A stretch of DNA of 64,000 nt from Ochotona curzoniae. Its lineage: Eukaryota; Chordata; Mammalia; Lagomorpha; Ochotonidae. The translations under genes were made by a program, and so were the position numbers. Positions 22,557-34,699 of the stretch are shown piece after piece; the stretch's first letter is position 1, and every line of letters starts with the position of its first letter. The notes beneath the pieces were generated by a model. That model saw nothing but the letters and a program-made list of their open reading frames with translations, ran no database searches and had not been told where the DNA came from. The DNA lies in NCBI RefSeq assembly GCF_017591425.1, contig NW_024467121.1:496001-560000 (forward strand). Reading direction: 5' to 3'.

Positions 22557-22802
22557 CTGCTCCACTTCCCATCCAGCTCCCTGCTTGTGGCCTGGGAAAC
22601 CAGTAGAAGAAGACTCAAAGCTTTGGGACCCTGCACCCATATGGGAGACCCAGAAGAAGCTCCTTCCTCCTGGCTTCAGATCGGCTCAGCTCCTGCCATT
22701 GTGGCCACTTGGGGAGTGAACCAGCAAATGGAAGATCATTCTGTCTCTCCTTCTCTCTGTAAATCTGATCTGCCTTTCCAATAAAAATACATATATTTTT
22801 AG
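22557..22802 (+). mobile_element. C-SINE split by insertion (3' piece)
   Basis: Rest of the copy that begins at 22381, ending CCAATAAAAATACATATA. Confidence 0.86.
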
Positions 22803-23390
22803 AAGCAGTTCCAATTTGGCTATAGTGTAGCCACCTTCAGACCACCTGCTAGTAGGGGAAGCTCCTCACTTTCCTAGTGCACTTTGAATTCCTATGGGGA
22901 GTCATTGGGTGCTTTGGTTTCATGTCACATTCATTTAACACGACTCAAGTGACTGCGGTGTGTGTATGTGTGTCTGTGTGTGTGCCACACATTACAGTGG
23001 ATGCTGAATGAGTGCCTTGTATCTTGACAGCAAATTTCTGAGCCAATAGAGACTTGGAGCTGTGCTATGACAGCCAATTGAACTCAGAAGGGTTTCCTTA
23101 TCCTTGGAGCAGCACTATCAACAGCATCTTAGAACTACTGAAAACACATGAACAGAACCCTCAGAAAATGGTCCATAATAGGGAACCTGGGATGACATCA
23201 GGCGGTAGTTCCCCATCTCCTGGGTAATGCAGTGGTTGGGAGGTGGATGTGGTTTCTTCTCTTTTATTCCCCTCTCCCCAGTATCTGGGAAGAAGAAAAG
23301 GAAAATGGGTAAACAATGGTCTCAGCCACTATCTCCTGATCCTGTTCCCTTCCCATGATGATCAACTATGTAGACATCATCACTAATAAA
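22803..23390. other. no recognised content
   Basis: Contains a short TG microsatellite (22960-22985); otherwise nothing I can name. Confidence 0.5.
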
Positions 23391-23670
23391 AAAAAAAAAG
23401 AAGAAGAAGAAGAAGTAAGTGCCTGGGTCAAGCCCAGATTCTGCCTCCAATCTCAGCTTCCTGCTAATGTGCACCCTGGGAGGCGGTGGGTGATGGCTCA
23501 GTTTCTGGGATCGCTGCCACCAATGATGGAGGCCTGGATGGAGTTCTGGGCTCCTGGCTTCTGCATAGATTATTATAGGCATTTGGGGAACTCAACGAGT
23601 CAATGGGAAGTTTCTCTCTATCCACTATACCCCAAATGTTTCTCTGCCTTTAAAATAATAAATGCATCAT
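23390..23670 (+). mobile_element. old C-SINE behind an A/AAG tract
   Basis: A-run and AAG repeats (23390-23415), then a diverged forward SINE body (GCTTCCTGCTAATGTGCACC; GGGCTCCTGGCTTCTGC). Confidence 0.6.
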
Positions 23671-23689
23671 ATTTTTGAATATGAAAAAT

Positions 23690-24148
23690 GGTAGCATGTT
23701 TGTTCCAAGCATGTATCATGTATATAAACACTCATAGAGCAGTATTCATAATAGCCATGAAGTAGACACAATCCAAATGTTCATCAACTTCTGAGCACAT
23801 AACCAAATATAGAAGTATATCCACATGCTGAAATATTATTTGGCTATAAGAAAAAACGAAGCACTGACACAGACTAGAACACACATGACCTTGAACATCT
23901 TATGTGAAGTGAAAGAATCCAGAAAAATCCACATATTGTATGAGTTCATGCATATGAAATGTCTACAATAGACAAATCCCAAGAGACAGTGAATAAGTGG
24001 TTGCCAAGGACTGGGTGGGGGGAATGGAGGAAAAAGTATGGAGTTTCCTTGGGGATGATGAAAATGTTCTAAAACAGTGGTGAGGTTGCACAACTATTGC
24101 AATTGTACATAAAATTTCTCGAATCACGTATCTTGAAAGAGTGAATCT
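23690..24148 (+). repeat. old L1 3' end
   Basis: ATTCATAATAGCCATGAAGT, CCAAATGTTCATCAACTTCT, TGAAATATTATTTGGCTATA and GTGGTTGCCAAGGACTGGG come in the order of the ORF2 end and 3' UTR of old L1 families. Too diverged to code. Confidence 0.78.
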
Positions 24149-24149
24149 T

Positions 24150-24455
24150 TGGGGTGGATGTTGTGGCAGTAGGTTAAGCCATTGCTTGGGACACCTGCAT
24201 GCCATTTGAAAGTACCTGGTGCGAGTCTTGGATGCTCCATTTCTGATCCAGTTCCCTGCTACTGTGCCTGGGAAGCAGCAAATAATGACTCAAGTACTGA
24301 ATTTCCTACCACTCATGTGGGAAATCCAGAGGGAGTTCCTGGTTCCTGGCTTCAGCCTGGCTCAGCTCATACTGTTGACATTTGAACAACCCAAACTGGA
24401 TGGAATATCTCTCTTTCTGTCTTTCTGCTTTGCAAATAGATACATGTATTAAAGA
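24150..24455 (+). mobile_element. old C-SINE
   Basis: GGGGTGGATGTTGTGGCAGT head, body to CTTTGCAAATAGATAC; followed by a purine-rich tract (24455-24512). Confidence 0.75.
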
Positions 24456-24513
24456 AAGAGCAGGAGAGGGACAGTGAGGAGGGAGAGGAGATGGAGGAGG
24501 AAAAGAAGAAATA

Positions 24514-24818
24514 ATTTGGGAATGGTATCGCGCTACAGTGAGTAGAGGCGCAGTCTGCAACATCAACATCTCATGTAGGTGCTGATTAGAGTCACAGACA
24601 CTTCATTTCTCATGCAGCACCCTGCCAACATACCTGGGAAAGCAACAAAAGATGACCCAAGTTCTTGAGTCTGCACATGTGTGGGAAACTCATGGAGGTC
24701 CAGGCTCCCAGCTTCAGTGGATGTTGGACCACTAGAAGAGGCAGTGAATGAAAGATCCCCCCCTCTCTCTTTTTCCACCTCTGTTACTACATCTTTCAAA
24801 TAAGCCTACAAACCTTTG
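24514..24818 (+). mobile_element. old C-SINE
   Basis: Forward copy with CAACATCTCATGTAGGTGC and CAGCACCCTGCCAACATACC. Confidence 0.72.
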
Positions 24819-24913
24819 AAAACAAATGTCTTATATATCAATAAAATTTATTGTAAAAAGAAGTAATACAAAGAAATCCTATGTATTCTTCATCCATCTT
24901 CCCAAATGACAAC

Positions 24914-25241
24914 TTTTTTTTTAGATTTATTTTTCATTGGAAAGTCAGATATATAGAGAGAAGGAGCGACAGAGAAGAGGATCTTCCATCTGCTGATTCA
25001 TTCCCCAGGTGGTTGTAACAGCCGGAGCTGAGCTGATCTGAAGCCAGGAGCCAGGAGTCTCTTGAGGGTCTCCCACGTGAGTACAAGGTCCCAAAGCCCT
25101 GGGCTATCCTCGACTGCCCTCCCAGGCCACAAGCAAGGAGCTGGATGGGAAGCCAGGCTGCCAGGATTAGAACCAGTGCTCATATGGAATCCAGCACATT
25201 CAAGATGAGAACTTTAGCCACTAGGCCACCACATCAGGTCC
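24914..25241 (-). mobile_element. C-SINE with 9-bp TSD
   Basis: Reverse copy; AATGACAAC flanks at 24905-24913 and 25242-25250. Confidence 0.92.
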
Positions 25242-25369
25242 AATGACAACATTTTGCATGACTATTGTACAATTTTGTAATCCAGAAATTGACATTGATA
25301 GAATCCATCAATTTTACTCCAGGTTAGCAATTATAAATAGATTCATTCACATATGTGTATGCATCATTC

Positions 25370-25672
25370 TTTTTTTTTTTTCCTTAAGTTTGCTGGATCT
25401 TAATTGAAAGTCAGAGCAAGAATGATTTTCCATCTGCTGATTGACTTTTCAAATGCCTACAACAGTCAGGGCTGGGTCAGGCCAAAGCCACGAGCCCAGA
25501 ACTCCCCTGCTTGGATGACAGGGACTCAAATACCTCCGCCATCACCTGCTTCCTCCCAGGATGCACATTAAAGAAACTAGATCAGAGGCAGACTGGATCG
25601 CAGGCACTCAATATGGAATGTGAGTCTCCCAACTGGTGGCTTAACATGCTGTGACATGACACCTGGCCTGTA
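25370..25672 (-). mobile_element. old C-SINE
   Basis: Diverged reverse copy, T-run at the left, head CACCTGGCCTG at the right. Confidence 0.7.
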
Positions 25673-25787
25673 CACATTTTGTACCATGTTAGCACCTGCA
25701 TGAATGGTGTGGCCAGCGGCAGGGGGCAAAATGCAGGTCAGTGTCATCACACAGATCCCTGCATTCCTTTTTAAAGGCCACAGTTGG

Positions 25788-26022
25788 ACCTGGCGTGGTA
25801 GCCTAGAAGCTAAAGCCCTTGCCTTGAATGCGCTGGGATCCCATGTGAGCACCAGTTCTAATCTAGGCAGTTCCACCTTCCCATCCAGCTCCCTGCTTGT
25901 GGCCTGGAAAAGCAGTTGAGGATGGCCCAAAGCCTTAGGACTCTGTACCCATGTGGGAGACCTGAAGGAAGAGGCTTTAGGCTCCTAGCTTTGGATTGGC
26001 TCAGCACCAGCCATTGCAGCCC
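25788..26022 (+). mobile_element. C-SINE, 3' end missing
   Basis: Forward head GGACCTGGCGTGGTAGCC to CACCAGCCATTGCAGCCCTC. It stops before the T-rich 3' segment and meets L1 sequence, with no A-tail. Confidence 0.82.
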
Positions 26023-26440
26023 TCTCCTCTACCTGACCTCTGATCTGTTTTCCATTTCTATAAATTGATTACTATCAGAATATTATCTAAATGGGTTCAG
26101 ACATGATATAACCAATGGAGACTGACTTTTTTCACCCCACATCATTCTCTGAAGAACCACCCAGATTTTTTTTTTTTTTTTTTGTCCTGCTGAGTAGTAT
26201 TCTATGCTATGGATGCCCTATAGTTTACCAAAAGACATTTGTGTTGCTTTGATTTGGGGCCATTATGAATCAAGCCATTATGTTCATACACTTGCTGGAT
26301 TTTTGGAATGTATTTAACTGCCATTCTGAGATAGATGCTCAGGTGTGCATTTGCTACATCCCATGTCGAGCACATATTTGGTATTGTAACAATGATCACA
26401 GGCTTCTAGAAAGCTCACATTCACCTCCACACCAGCAGTG
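26023..26440 (-). repeat. old L1 3' fragment
   Basis: CTACCTGACCTCTGATCTG, GAGTAGTATTCTATGCTATG and GGGGCCATTATGAATCAAGC match the reverse complement of an old L1 3' end; a T run lies at 26166-26183. Confidence 0.7.
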
Positions 26441-27100
26441 CAGGAGTGACCTCATTTTACACAGGCTGTGGAAAGAAACCAAAAGAAAGAAGAGAGTCTG
26501 CTACCACCACGGGGAGGGCTGGCTGGCTGGCTTCTGTCAATCACAGACCATGCTTTTCTACCCTGCTGTGTGTTCTGGGAGATCCGTCAGCCAGCACATC
26601 TGCCCTTAGCTTTCCTGAGTCAATACAGCACTAGTTTGGCAAAACAGAGAGAGAGGCAAATCTGGCTGGCCTCAACCACAACCACTCTGAGCGTCACTCT
26701 CAAGCCCATGCTCTGCAGTGCTTGCTCTCCCTGGCTCGAGGGTCACCCTTTACACAGTCATGGCCTAGTCCTAGTGTACCCCCACAACCCTAGGGTCACC
26801 TTTTACTGTACTCACAGCCTGGGCCCAGTGTCCCACCCTGGGCTGCTCACACCCTACAGATGGCCTCTTCATCAAAATTCCTCAGTGACCCCCTGATGCT
26901 GCCAGACAGTCTCATTTCTGACCACATCTCCCTTCTCCTGCGAGGAACTTGCCTGGCACTGGTACCACGGGAATCCCCCAGTATACCAGGAGAGGTAGTA
27001 TAATAGCCAGCATAGGAGGAGGCCTGGTTGCAGGACTAAAGGAAGGCAAGAATCTGATGGAGAGTCCTTCAGGTAAGCCAATTGGGTAGAATCCGCATCA
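26441..27100. other. no recognised family; short tandem duplication inside
   Basis: Contains two related ~55-bp segments (26735-26790 and 26791-26848), each with AGGGTCACC and TTTTAC/TTTACA. No coding domain. Confidence 0.4.
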
Positions 27101-27396
27101 CTGGACTGGTGTGGTTAAAATAATCCTGCGACACTGGCTTCTGACGTCTGAGTGCCTAGTTCAAGTTCCAGCCACTCCTGTTTCAATCCAGCAACCTGCT
27201 AATGTTCCTGGGAAAGCATCAGAAAATATCTCATGCACTCACCCCCTGCCACCCGTGGGGTAGACTCAGATGAACTGCCAGGCTTCTGGCCTGGCCTAGC
27301 AAGGGCTGCTGCAGCCATTGGGGAGTGAGCCAGTGGATAAAACTACCTCTCTGTATCATACTGCCTTTCAAATAAATTAAAAAAAAAAAAAAAAAG
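27101..27396 (+). mobile_element. old C-SINE with long A-tail
   Basis: Forward body (CAATCCAGCAACCTGCTAAT; CTCTCTGTATCATACTGCC) ending in an A run (27379-27395). Confidence 0.78.
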
Positions 27397-27548
27397 AAAG
27401 AATTACCCTAACTTTAGCTGGGATTTACTGAATTTCTCAACCAAAAGGCTGAGAAGTGATAAAAATTCTCACTTAATTCCCCTGATCCTCTTAGTGACTT
27501 GGGAGGCAATGACTTGTGCTAGGTCCTAGGACTGGTGACCAGTCTTTT

Positions 27549-27876
27549 TAAAAAGATGTATTTTTTTTTTTTTTATTGGAAAGGCAGTATAGAAAAGAGG
27601 CAAGAGAGAAAAGATCTTCTGTCTGCTGGTTCACTTCCCAAGTGGCCACAATAACCAAAGCTGAGCTGATTCAAAGCCAGGAGGCAGGAGCTTCTTCCAG
27701 GTCTCCCACATGGGTATAGGGTCCCAAGGTTTTGGGCCATGCTCTACTGGTTTCTCAGGCCACAACCAGGGAGTTGGATGGGAAGTAGAGCAGGTGAGAC
27801 TCAAACTGGTACATATATGGGATCCTAGCAGATACAAGGATAGAATTTAGCCACTAGGCTAACATGCTGGGTCCCA
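27549..27876 (-). mobile_element. C-SINE
   Basis: Reverse copy, 18-base T run at the left, head AACATGCTGGGTCCC at the right. Confidence 0.88.
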
Positions 27877-27945
27877 ACCACTCCATTTTATAAGTACATA
27901 TCCAGAAGGAATAGGTTTGCTCTTTTTTGAAGAATAAAGAATTTT

Positions 27946-28270
27946 GGAGCTGGTGTTGTGGTGTAATGAGTTAAGCCACTATACCTGCAGTGCTAGCATC
28001 CCAGATAGGGACTAGTTTGAATTCTAGCTGCTGCACTTCTGATTTGGCTCCCTACTAACATGCTTGGGAAATCATGTTAGTTGGAGGATGGTCCAAGTGT
28101 TTGGGTCTTAGTGCCCACAGGGAGATTTGATGGAGTCCCTGGTTTCAGCTTTGCCCAACTCTGGCTGTGGTGTTCATTTAGGGGATGAGACAGCCAATGG
28201 AAGTCCTGTCTTTTTTATCTATCCCTTTCCTCTTCATAATGCTGCCTTTCAAATAAATAAAATCTTAGTA
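27946..28270 (+). mobile_element. old C-SINE
   Basis: GGAGCTGGTGTTGTGGTG head, TTTCAAATAAATAAAATC tail. Confidence 0.8.
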
Positions 28271-28342
28271 AAGAATTGTCTGTGCTCATTTGTTTAGGCT
28301 ACTGAGAACTGCTGGGCTTTATCATCACAAAACTTAATAAGG

Positions 28343-28545
28343 GGTTAAGTATGTTGACTGGAGCCAGCCTGCCCAGCTTGAATCCTCATTAGTTGTGACC
28401 TTGGACCAGTAACTTAGTCTGGGTGTCTCAGCCTTCTCACTTGTGAAACAGGAATGGTAATAACAGGTCCCGCCTACTAGACCAGGGTAGGGGTGGAATG
28501 TGTGTGAATTAAAGGCATACACACAGGTAACACACTCAGAATAGC
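28343..28545 (+). repeat. MIR
   Basis: TGACTGGAGCCAGCCTGCCC, TAGTTGTGACCTTGGACCAG, CAGCCTTCTCACTTGTGAAA and GGTAATAACAGGTCCCGCC occur in MIR order on the plus strand. Confidence 0.75.
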
Positions 28546-29616
28546 ACTGAGGGAGAGAGGGCTGTGGGAGAGTAACCGGAGCAGGTGGAACATCAGCAGT
28601 GACAGGCGACAAGTTGCTGAGACAAAGCTTAGAGACCTGGCTGAGGCTGGAGACAGCAGGTTGCATCCAAACACTACCTTTGGGTGTCAGGAATTGAACC
28701 CAGGGACTGAAATCACAGCCACAAACAAAGTGGAGTTTCAGCCTACACAGATGGAGGCGTGCAGTCTTTCTGCTAATATTTCCCTCAGCACCGGCTTCCT
28801 GGCTTGCTCCACAGGCATGGACAAGATGCTGCATGGAGACTTGGGCCACAGGGGCCACAGGGGCCACAGGGGCCACAGGCACAGGTCCCTGCTGCAGACA
28901 GGAGTGGTGGGAGTGGCATAGGGCATAAGGAGGGCACATTAGCTGTCTCAGGCTGTAGGATTCAAAGAGCAGGACACTGGACACAACAGATGGAGTCTCA
29001 GGGCCCCTGCTACCCAGGGTGGGACAGGAAGGGAGGTCCTGCCACCTGGCCTTGCTGTGGGTACTTCCACCCTCGGCTCCACCTCTGTCACATGATTGCG
29101 GCCAAGAGTCTGTGAGTCCCCATTCTCTGGGGACAGCACCTCTTTCTCGGTGCAGCCAGTGACTGCTCGGTCTCAGGGGGCAGACAGACAGCCCTGGCCC
29201 CTTACCACCAGGTGGGGTACAGCTTGGCACACCCTGAATCTGAAATTTGTGTTCCTATAAGATGAGTTTGCTATGCTTCTCTCACGGTCCAGGGAGTAAA
29301 AAGCAGGAACCCTGTGTGGTTTCATTGGGCTGTGTTTTTCTTTGCTTTATCAGAGCTTCCTCTGGCCACGACAAAAACATGCAGGCTACATGGGGGGCCT
29401 GTGTTTTCCCTGGCCCACCTCTCCTTGTGTCTGTTTTGTCACCTTCTGGTTCCCTACCTTCCCAGAGCCTTTTTTCTACCTGTTCCAAAATTGTCTCATC
29501 CTTCTGAAATATCTCCCGATCCTCTCGGTTCTCTGCCTTGGATGTTTTTCTTGTTTCTTCTTCACTTCCAAAACTTTCATGAAAGTTCTTAATTTGAACT
29601 TATACGGATAGCAAAT
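28546..29616. other. intergenic, one 9-bp minisatellite
   Basis: Moderately GC-rich. A minus-strand open frame crosses 28334-29230 but overlaps the MIR and the minisatellite and has no domain, so I do not call a gene. Confidence 0.5.
28845..28880. repeat. 9-bp minisatellite, four units
   Basis: Four perfect GGGCCACAG units, followed by a shortened GCACAG. Confidence 0.9.
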
Positions 29617-29902
29617 GGGCTGGCATTGTGCAGGGAGTGATACTGGGCCCTTAAAGGGCACCAGTTGGTGTCCCAATTGCAGCACTTCCCATGCAGCTTC
29701 CTCAGAATGACCTAGGAAAAATAGGAGATGGTTCCGGTGTTTAGGCTCCTGTCATCCACAGGGAAGCATCTGATGGACCTTCTAGTTCCTGACTTCAGCC
29801 TGGTCCAGCCCTGGCTGTTGTGGATATCTTGGTAATGAACCAGCAGATGGAAGATTACTCTCTCCCTCTACTAACTCTCTCAAATAAACAAATCTTAAAA
29901 AA
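29617..29902 (+). mobile_element. old C-SINE
   Basis: GGGCTGGCATTGTGCAGGG head and CAAATAAACAAATCTT tail. Confidence 0.8.
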
Positions 29903-30007
29903 TAGCATAGTCAGCAATTCCCCTTTGTCATATTTGCAAACTTTCATATCATATCATTATCATAGCTATTAAAATGACCAGTTATTTCTTGTTACCTTCT
30001 TAGTCCC

Positions 30008-30365
30008 ACTTGGTGCTGTTCTAACAGAAAATCATAAACTGGGGTGATTGGCAAAGAACAAAACTTGATTTCTCATACTTCTGGAGATTGGAGGTGCCAG
30101 GTCAACACACCAGCACTTGCTGGGCTGATGAAGGCTGCCGTCCTCTGACAGAAGGAATGCTGTGTTCTCACATGGTGGCAGGCAGAAGGGCCAAAGAATA
30201 ACCTAGCCAAACGCCAGGGGAAGCCTCTTTAACACAAGCCTTAATTCCACTGATGAGAAGGCACCCTCCATGATCCAATCACCTCTTAAGGGTGCTTACT
30301 GCTTCACTTTGTCGATACCTTAATGTGGTTGGAGACACATTCAAGCCATCTTGTCTAATATCTGG
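30008..30365. repeat. ancient interspersed repeat, second copy
   Basis: AACTGGGGTGATTGGCAAAG, TTCTGGAGATTGGAGGTGCC, TGTTCTCACATGGTGGCAGG and CATGATCCAATCACCTCTTA. Same family as 2600-2960, better preserved on its left part. Confidence 0.55.
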
Positions 30366-31891
30366 TCCTTATTCAAGCTCTCCCAATTGTCCTAGCTGTT
30401 TGACTCGCTGCTCCTGAATCTTCCTACCTCAAAACTACATTCTGATGCTTATAATCCAGTTGCCCTTGTCTCTACAGTAAAACTTTTCTTAAAAGGAACC
30501 AAGAATGTCGAATTAATTACAATGGCAAAGCAATCTGGGATAAAATTGTATCTGTATCTTTTCTGTATCTTTTCTGTATCTCCCAATGTTCTGCTTTGGC
30601 AAAGGAAAAGTCAAGGCATTTCTTTGATGTTCTGTTTACATTCTGTGTCTGCAGAGTTCCTGGTTTGCAGGTTTGCACAATGATGGCTCACCAAGGACCT
30701 GACCATGGCCAGAGAAAGTTCTGATGAAGCAAATTCTTAGCAAGATCCTATACTGATCTTACTTGCCTCAGGAATTGATTGAACCATTTCTAGAGAAGAC
30801 TGATCTCAACAATTTCCCCCGGTTTAATTCTCCGAGGGTAGTCTTTGCTTCACCTGGCCTTGGGAGTGTCTTCAGGTTGAGCTTATGTACCCACTAGAGA
30901 CTCAGCCTGAATCAGTAACTGATATGTTGGGGAGTGGGTAGGAGGGAGGGTGTGAAGAGTATTAATGTTTGGATACTAGTATTGTGGGTGGATTTTTCTT
31001 TTCTTGACCTGTTCTCTGTTTTCCAATGCTTTGTGAGGTGAGAATGTTTCTTTCATAATTAAAATTTCTCACATTAAATGTTTTAGAGTTAGAGGGACTG
31101 AGTTGTTAGTGTTTACTTCTGAAAGAGCTAAGATCTTCCTTTCACATGTTTGGTCCCAGCACCTCCAACCTTGCAGGATTTGACAGGCAGCCTGTAATGA
31201 ACCCAAACCTGCTCCAAACACAGCAGGGATCAGGCCCATGACCCAGGGATGGTTGCTTCACCCAGCTGATCCATTCCACACCAGGCTGACTTTGGAAACT
31301 GAGTACCTCAGCAACCGCATGCACTTCCATGGAGGAAGCGTAGAGTTTACTACAAAAGGCAACAAAGTAAGAATGGATTTTCCAGGGTGACCACTACCTC
31401 ACTCCCTCACTCCTCAACTTCCTAATCCACTGGGGAGCCAACAAGGGGAGTGATGGGGAGAGAAAAAAAGACCATGTAGCCTAGACTACCATAGAGGCCA
31501 GTGAGGCACAGGCTTAGTGGCTGAGGAAGTAGTCTGTCATATTTCAAGACTCTGATGGGGAAAGAAGCAATTAGCCATACCTGTTGACACTAAGAATTTT
31601 GTTTTCGAGTTGAATCTTCGGGAATTTGCTCAGACTGACTCTTGGCAAACATCAAATCCCAGGCATCAAAGAAATTTGCTTAACAAGTTCCTAGGAAGCC
31701 TTCTGGGCAAGTGGTCATGAACAAATTACTATTAGCAGAATCTCTTCAAGGGGACCGACCTCCACAGCTGGCTTCAGAGAGAAAGCAGCCACTCCACTGT
31801 GCCATTATTCAAGAGACACACTTCAGTGAGCTTGTCTAGTGCATGACACCTATTCCCAAGGTCTTCTGCACTCCCTTTTTATTTTTTTCTT
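30366..31891. other. no recognised content
   Basis: 1.5 kb without a SINE, an LTR with clear ends or a credible coding frame. Confidence 0.45.
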
Positions 31892-32226
31892 TTCTTTTTT
31901 TAAATATTTGCTTATTTGTTTATTACCTGGAAAGGCAGATTTACAGAGAGAACGAGAGGCAATGAGAAAGATCTTCATTCTGCTGGTTCACTCCCCAAAA
32001 GACTGCAATGGAATTGTGTCAGTTCAAAGCCAGGGGCCAGGGGATTCTTCCAGGTCTCCCATATGGTTGCAGACTCCCAAGATTTTGGGCCTTCCTCAAC
32101 TGCTTTCCCAGGCCATAAGCAGAAACCTGGATGAGAAGTGGAGCAGCGGGGACACATACTAGCAACCATATGGGATCCTGGAGCTTACAAGAGGAGAATT
32201 AACCAATTGAACCATCACTCTGGGCC
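31892..32226 (-). mobile_element. C-SINE
   Basis: Reverse copy with T-rich tail, head CATCACTCTGGGCC; directly followed by another reverse copy. Confidence 0.85.
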
Positions 32227-32227
32227 T

Positions 32228-32537
32228 TGTTTTTTATTTCAAAAGCAGATTTACAGAAAGAAGGCGAGACAGAGATCTTTAATCTGCTAATTCACACCCC
32301 AAATGGTTGCAACAGCAGGAGCCAGGAGCCAATCTAAAGCTAATCTGAAGCTAAGCTTCTTCTTGATGTCCCACGCAGGTACAAGGTCCCAAGGCTTTGA
32401 GCCATCCTGCACTGATTTCCCAAGTTACAAGCAGGAAACTGGATTGGAAATGGAACAGTTGAGACCAGAATTGATGCCAATATAGGATACCAGCATGCAC
32501 ATAGAGGATTAGTCTTTGAGTCACCATGCTTGCCCCT
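32228..32537 (-). mobile_element. C-SINE
   Basis: Second reverse copy in tandem, head CATGCTTGCCCC. A small direct repeat (TAATCTGAAGC / CAATCTAAAGC) lies at 32330-32352. Confidence 0.82.
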
Positions 32538-32788
32538 CCCCTTTCTGAAATTTCCTCTCAGTTTCCAGCCAAAATAAATTTGTTGGTCCAATAAGGCTCT
32601 GTAGGTCCTCTTCCATCTAAGCCATGCTCCCTGATGAGCATATGGTCCCATTCACCTAGGTCACCCACCCACCTCCCTGACAGCCTCTGGAGTAGAGTGC
32701 TAAAGGTCTTCCGGTTGTTGCCCTCTAAGAACCTGGGAGGCACGGCAGTGTTTTCCTATGGTCTTTAAAAATATATAATTATTTATTT

Positions 32789-33117
32789 GGGCCTGGCGGC
32801 GTGGCCTAATGGCTAAAGTCCTCGCCTTGAACATGCCAGGATCCCATATGGGCGCCGGTTCTAATCCCGGCAGCTCCACTTCCCATCCAGCTCCCTGCTT
32901 GTGGCCTGGGAAAGCAGTCGAGGATGGCCCAAAGCTTTGGGACCTGCACCCGCGTGGGAGACCTGGAGGGGGTTCCTGGATCCTGGCTTTGGATAGGCAT
33001 AGCATTGGCCGTTGCGCTTACCTGGGGAGTGAATCATTGGACGGAAGATCTTGCTCTCTGTCCTCCTCCTCTCTGTATATCTGACTTTCCAATAAATAAA
33101 TAAATCTTTAAATATAT
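32789..33117 (+). mobile_element. young C-SINE with 18-bp TSD
   Basis: Near-consensus forward copy. ATATATAATTATTTATTT flanks at 32771-32788 and 33118-33135; the right copy is extended by extra TA units. Confidence 0.94.
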
Positions 33118-33135
33118 ATATATAATTATTTATTT

Positions 33136-33400
33136 TCAGTTTTATTTTTAAAGCAGAAAGAGAATCAATCTTTCATTTGCTCATACCAGAATGCCAAGAA
33201 AATCCAGATCTGGGCTAGCCCAAATCAGGAACCCAGAACTCAGTCTGAGTCTCTCATGTGGATGGCAGAGATGTTAGTATTTGAGCTGTCATCTCCTGCC
33301 TCTCAGGGTGCACAGTAGCAGGAAGCCAGAGCTGGCATTGGAACTGGTCTTTAATTCCAGCATCTAATGAATTACATCTGGTTTAACCAACCCTTAAAGA
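33136..33400 (-). mobile_element. old C-SINE
   Basis: Very diverged reverse copy: AAAGCAGAAAGAGAATC, GGAACCCAGAACTCAGTC and GCAGGAAGCCAGAGCTGGC. Confidence 0.5.
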
Positions 33401-33458
33401 TGGCCAAATGAATGAATGAGTGAATCTTTAGGATATTCATCAGTGTTTCAGAATTTTT

Positions 33459-33744
33459 TTAAAAAATGTTTATTTGAAAGGCAGAGTTACAGAGAGAAAG
33501 AGAGCTTCCATCCACTGGTTGGCTCCTAAGATGGCCTCAAGGGCCAGTGCTGAGCCAGGCCAAAGCTGGTACCCAGGAGATTCATCTGGGTCTCCCAGGT
33601 GCATATAGAGGCCCAAACACTGGGGCCATCCTTCGCTGCTTTTGTTGAATGGAAATTAGAGCTACCAGGAGGTGAACTGGCATCCCTATGGGATACTGGC
33701 ATTTTAGGTAGTGACTTTACTAGTTATGCCACGATGCCAGCCCC
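33459..33744 (-). mobile_element. old C-SINE
   Basis: TTTGAAAGGCAGAGTTACAG at the left, head CGATGCCAGCCCC at the right; part of the body is deleted. Confidence 0.75.
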
Positions 33745-34699
33745 AGTACTTTTTTTATTAAAATTTAATTTGGAGTTTACATAACAGAAGAGAGAGAGAA
33801 AAAACAGTACAGACAAGCATCTGATTCTGGCTGCTGACAGCAGTACTGATTGCTCGAGGCCAGAGGATGTGTCCTCTCCCAGGATGGACTGAGAAAAGTG
33901 TGAGCCTCTGAACTCCAAGGAACAACTTCTCAGTCACAGAGTTGCACATTTAGGTCGGGACTAACCAAACTGACCTGGATGGTGACACTACCAACAGCCA
34001 AGTTTCCTGGGTGAGACAACTGCAGAAAAGACACTTATCACCACACGGAGTCAGTTTGATTGGTCCCCTGGCAACTTGGGGTGACGGTACCATGGGAGGC
34101 CTTGAGTCATTGCTCACACAGTGAGAAGGGTTCCCTTAAGTCAAGCTGGGTTTCTTGAGTCACTTCTGATTTACAGTCATCATGGCCAATTTACCTATGC
34201 ATGTGTATATGTTCTGGTGTGGGAAATCATCCCTGCTACCTGGAGGGCGTGACCTAGAGCTTGTCTGCCTTGGTCTAGGGTGTGACTTCCAACCCTGTAT
34301 ATAGAATGTTGATCATTCTATCACTCTATCATCAATCTCTGATATGATTGGGAGGTCAAAAGGATTAGGTATGCCTTTTATCCAATCACAGTGTCATTAT
34401 TGGGTGAAGGGACTACTAAAAATGCCTTCTTACCCTCCCTTGTCTTAGCCTTTCAGAAACCTGGAACTTGGGCTGAATAGACTACATTCCTCACCAAAGG
34501 CCACCATCTGCCTCACCCTCGGTGGCCTCAGGGCCTGCCAACAGGTCTAAACTCCAAGATCATGGATTTGGGGAAATAATTCCAATTGTAATCCCTGCAT
34601 CCTATTGCCAGGTTGTAAACCAGTCCATATGTTCTGGCGTCTTCAAGTTATAAGAAATTTTACCATAATGGCACATGGTTCTAATTACATGTAACAGAG
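33745..34699. other. no recognised content
   Basis: Nearly 1 kb without a SINE. A TATATAG (34299) lies downstream of GC-richer sequence, but paired ends that would define an LTR are not visible. Confidence 0.4.

Noticed and set aside
28334..29230. Longest minus-strand open frame (298 codons)
   Set aside because: It runs through a MIR and a 9-bp minisatellite, has no recognisable domain and no splice or promoter context; open by chance in GC-richer DNA.
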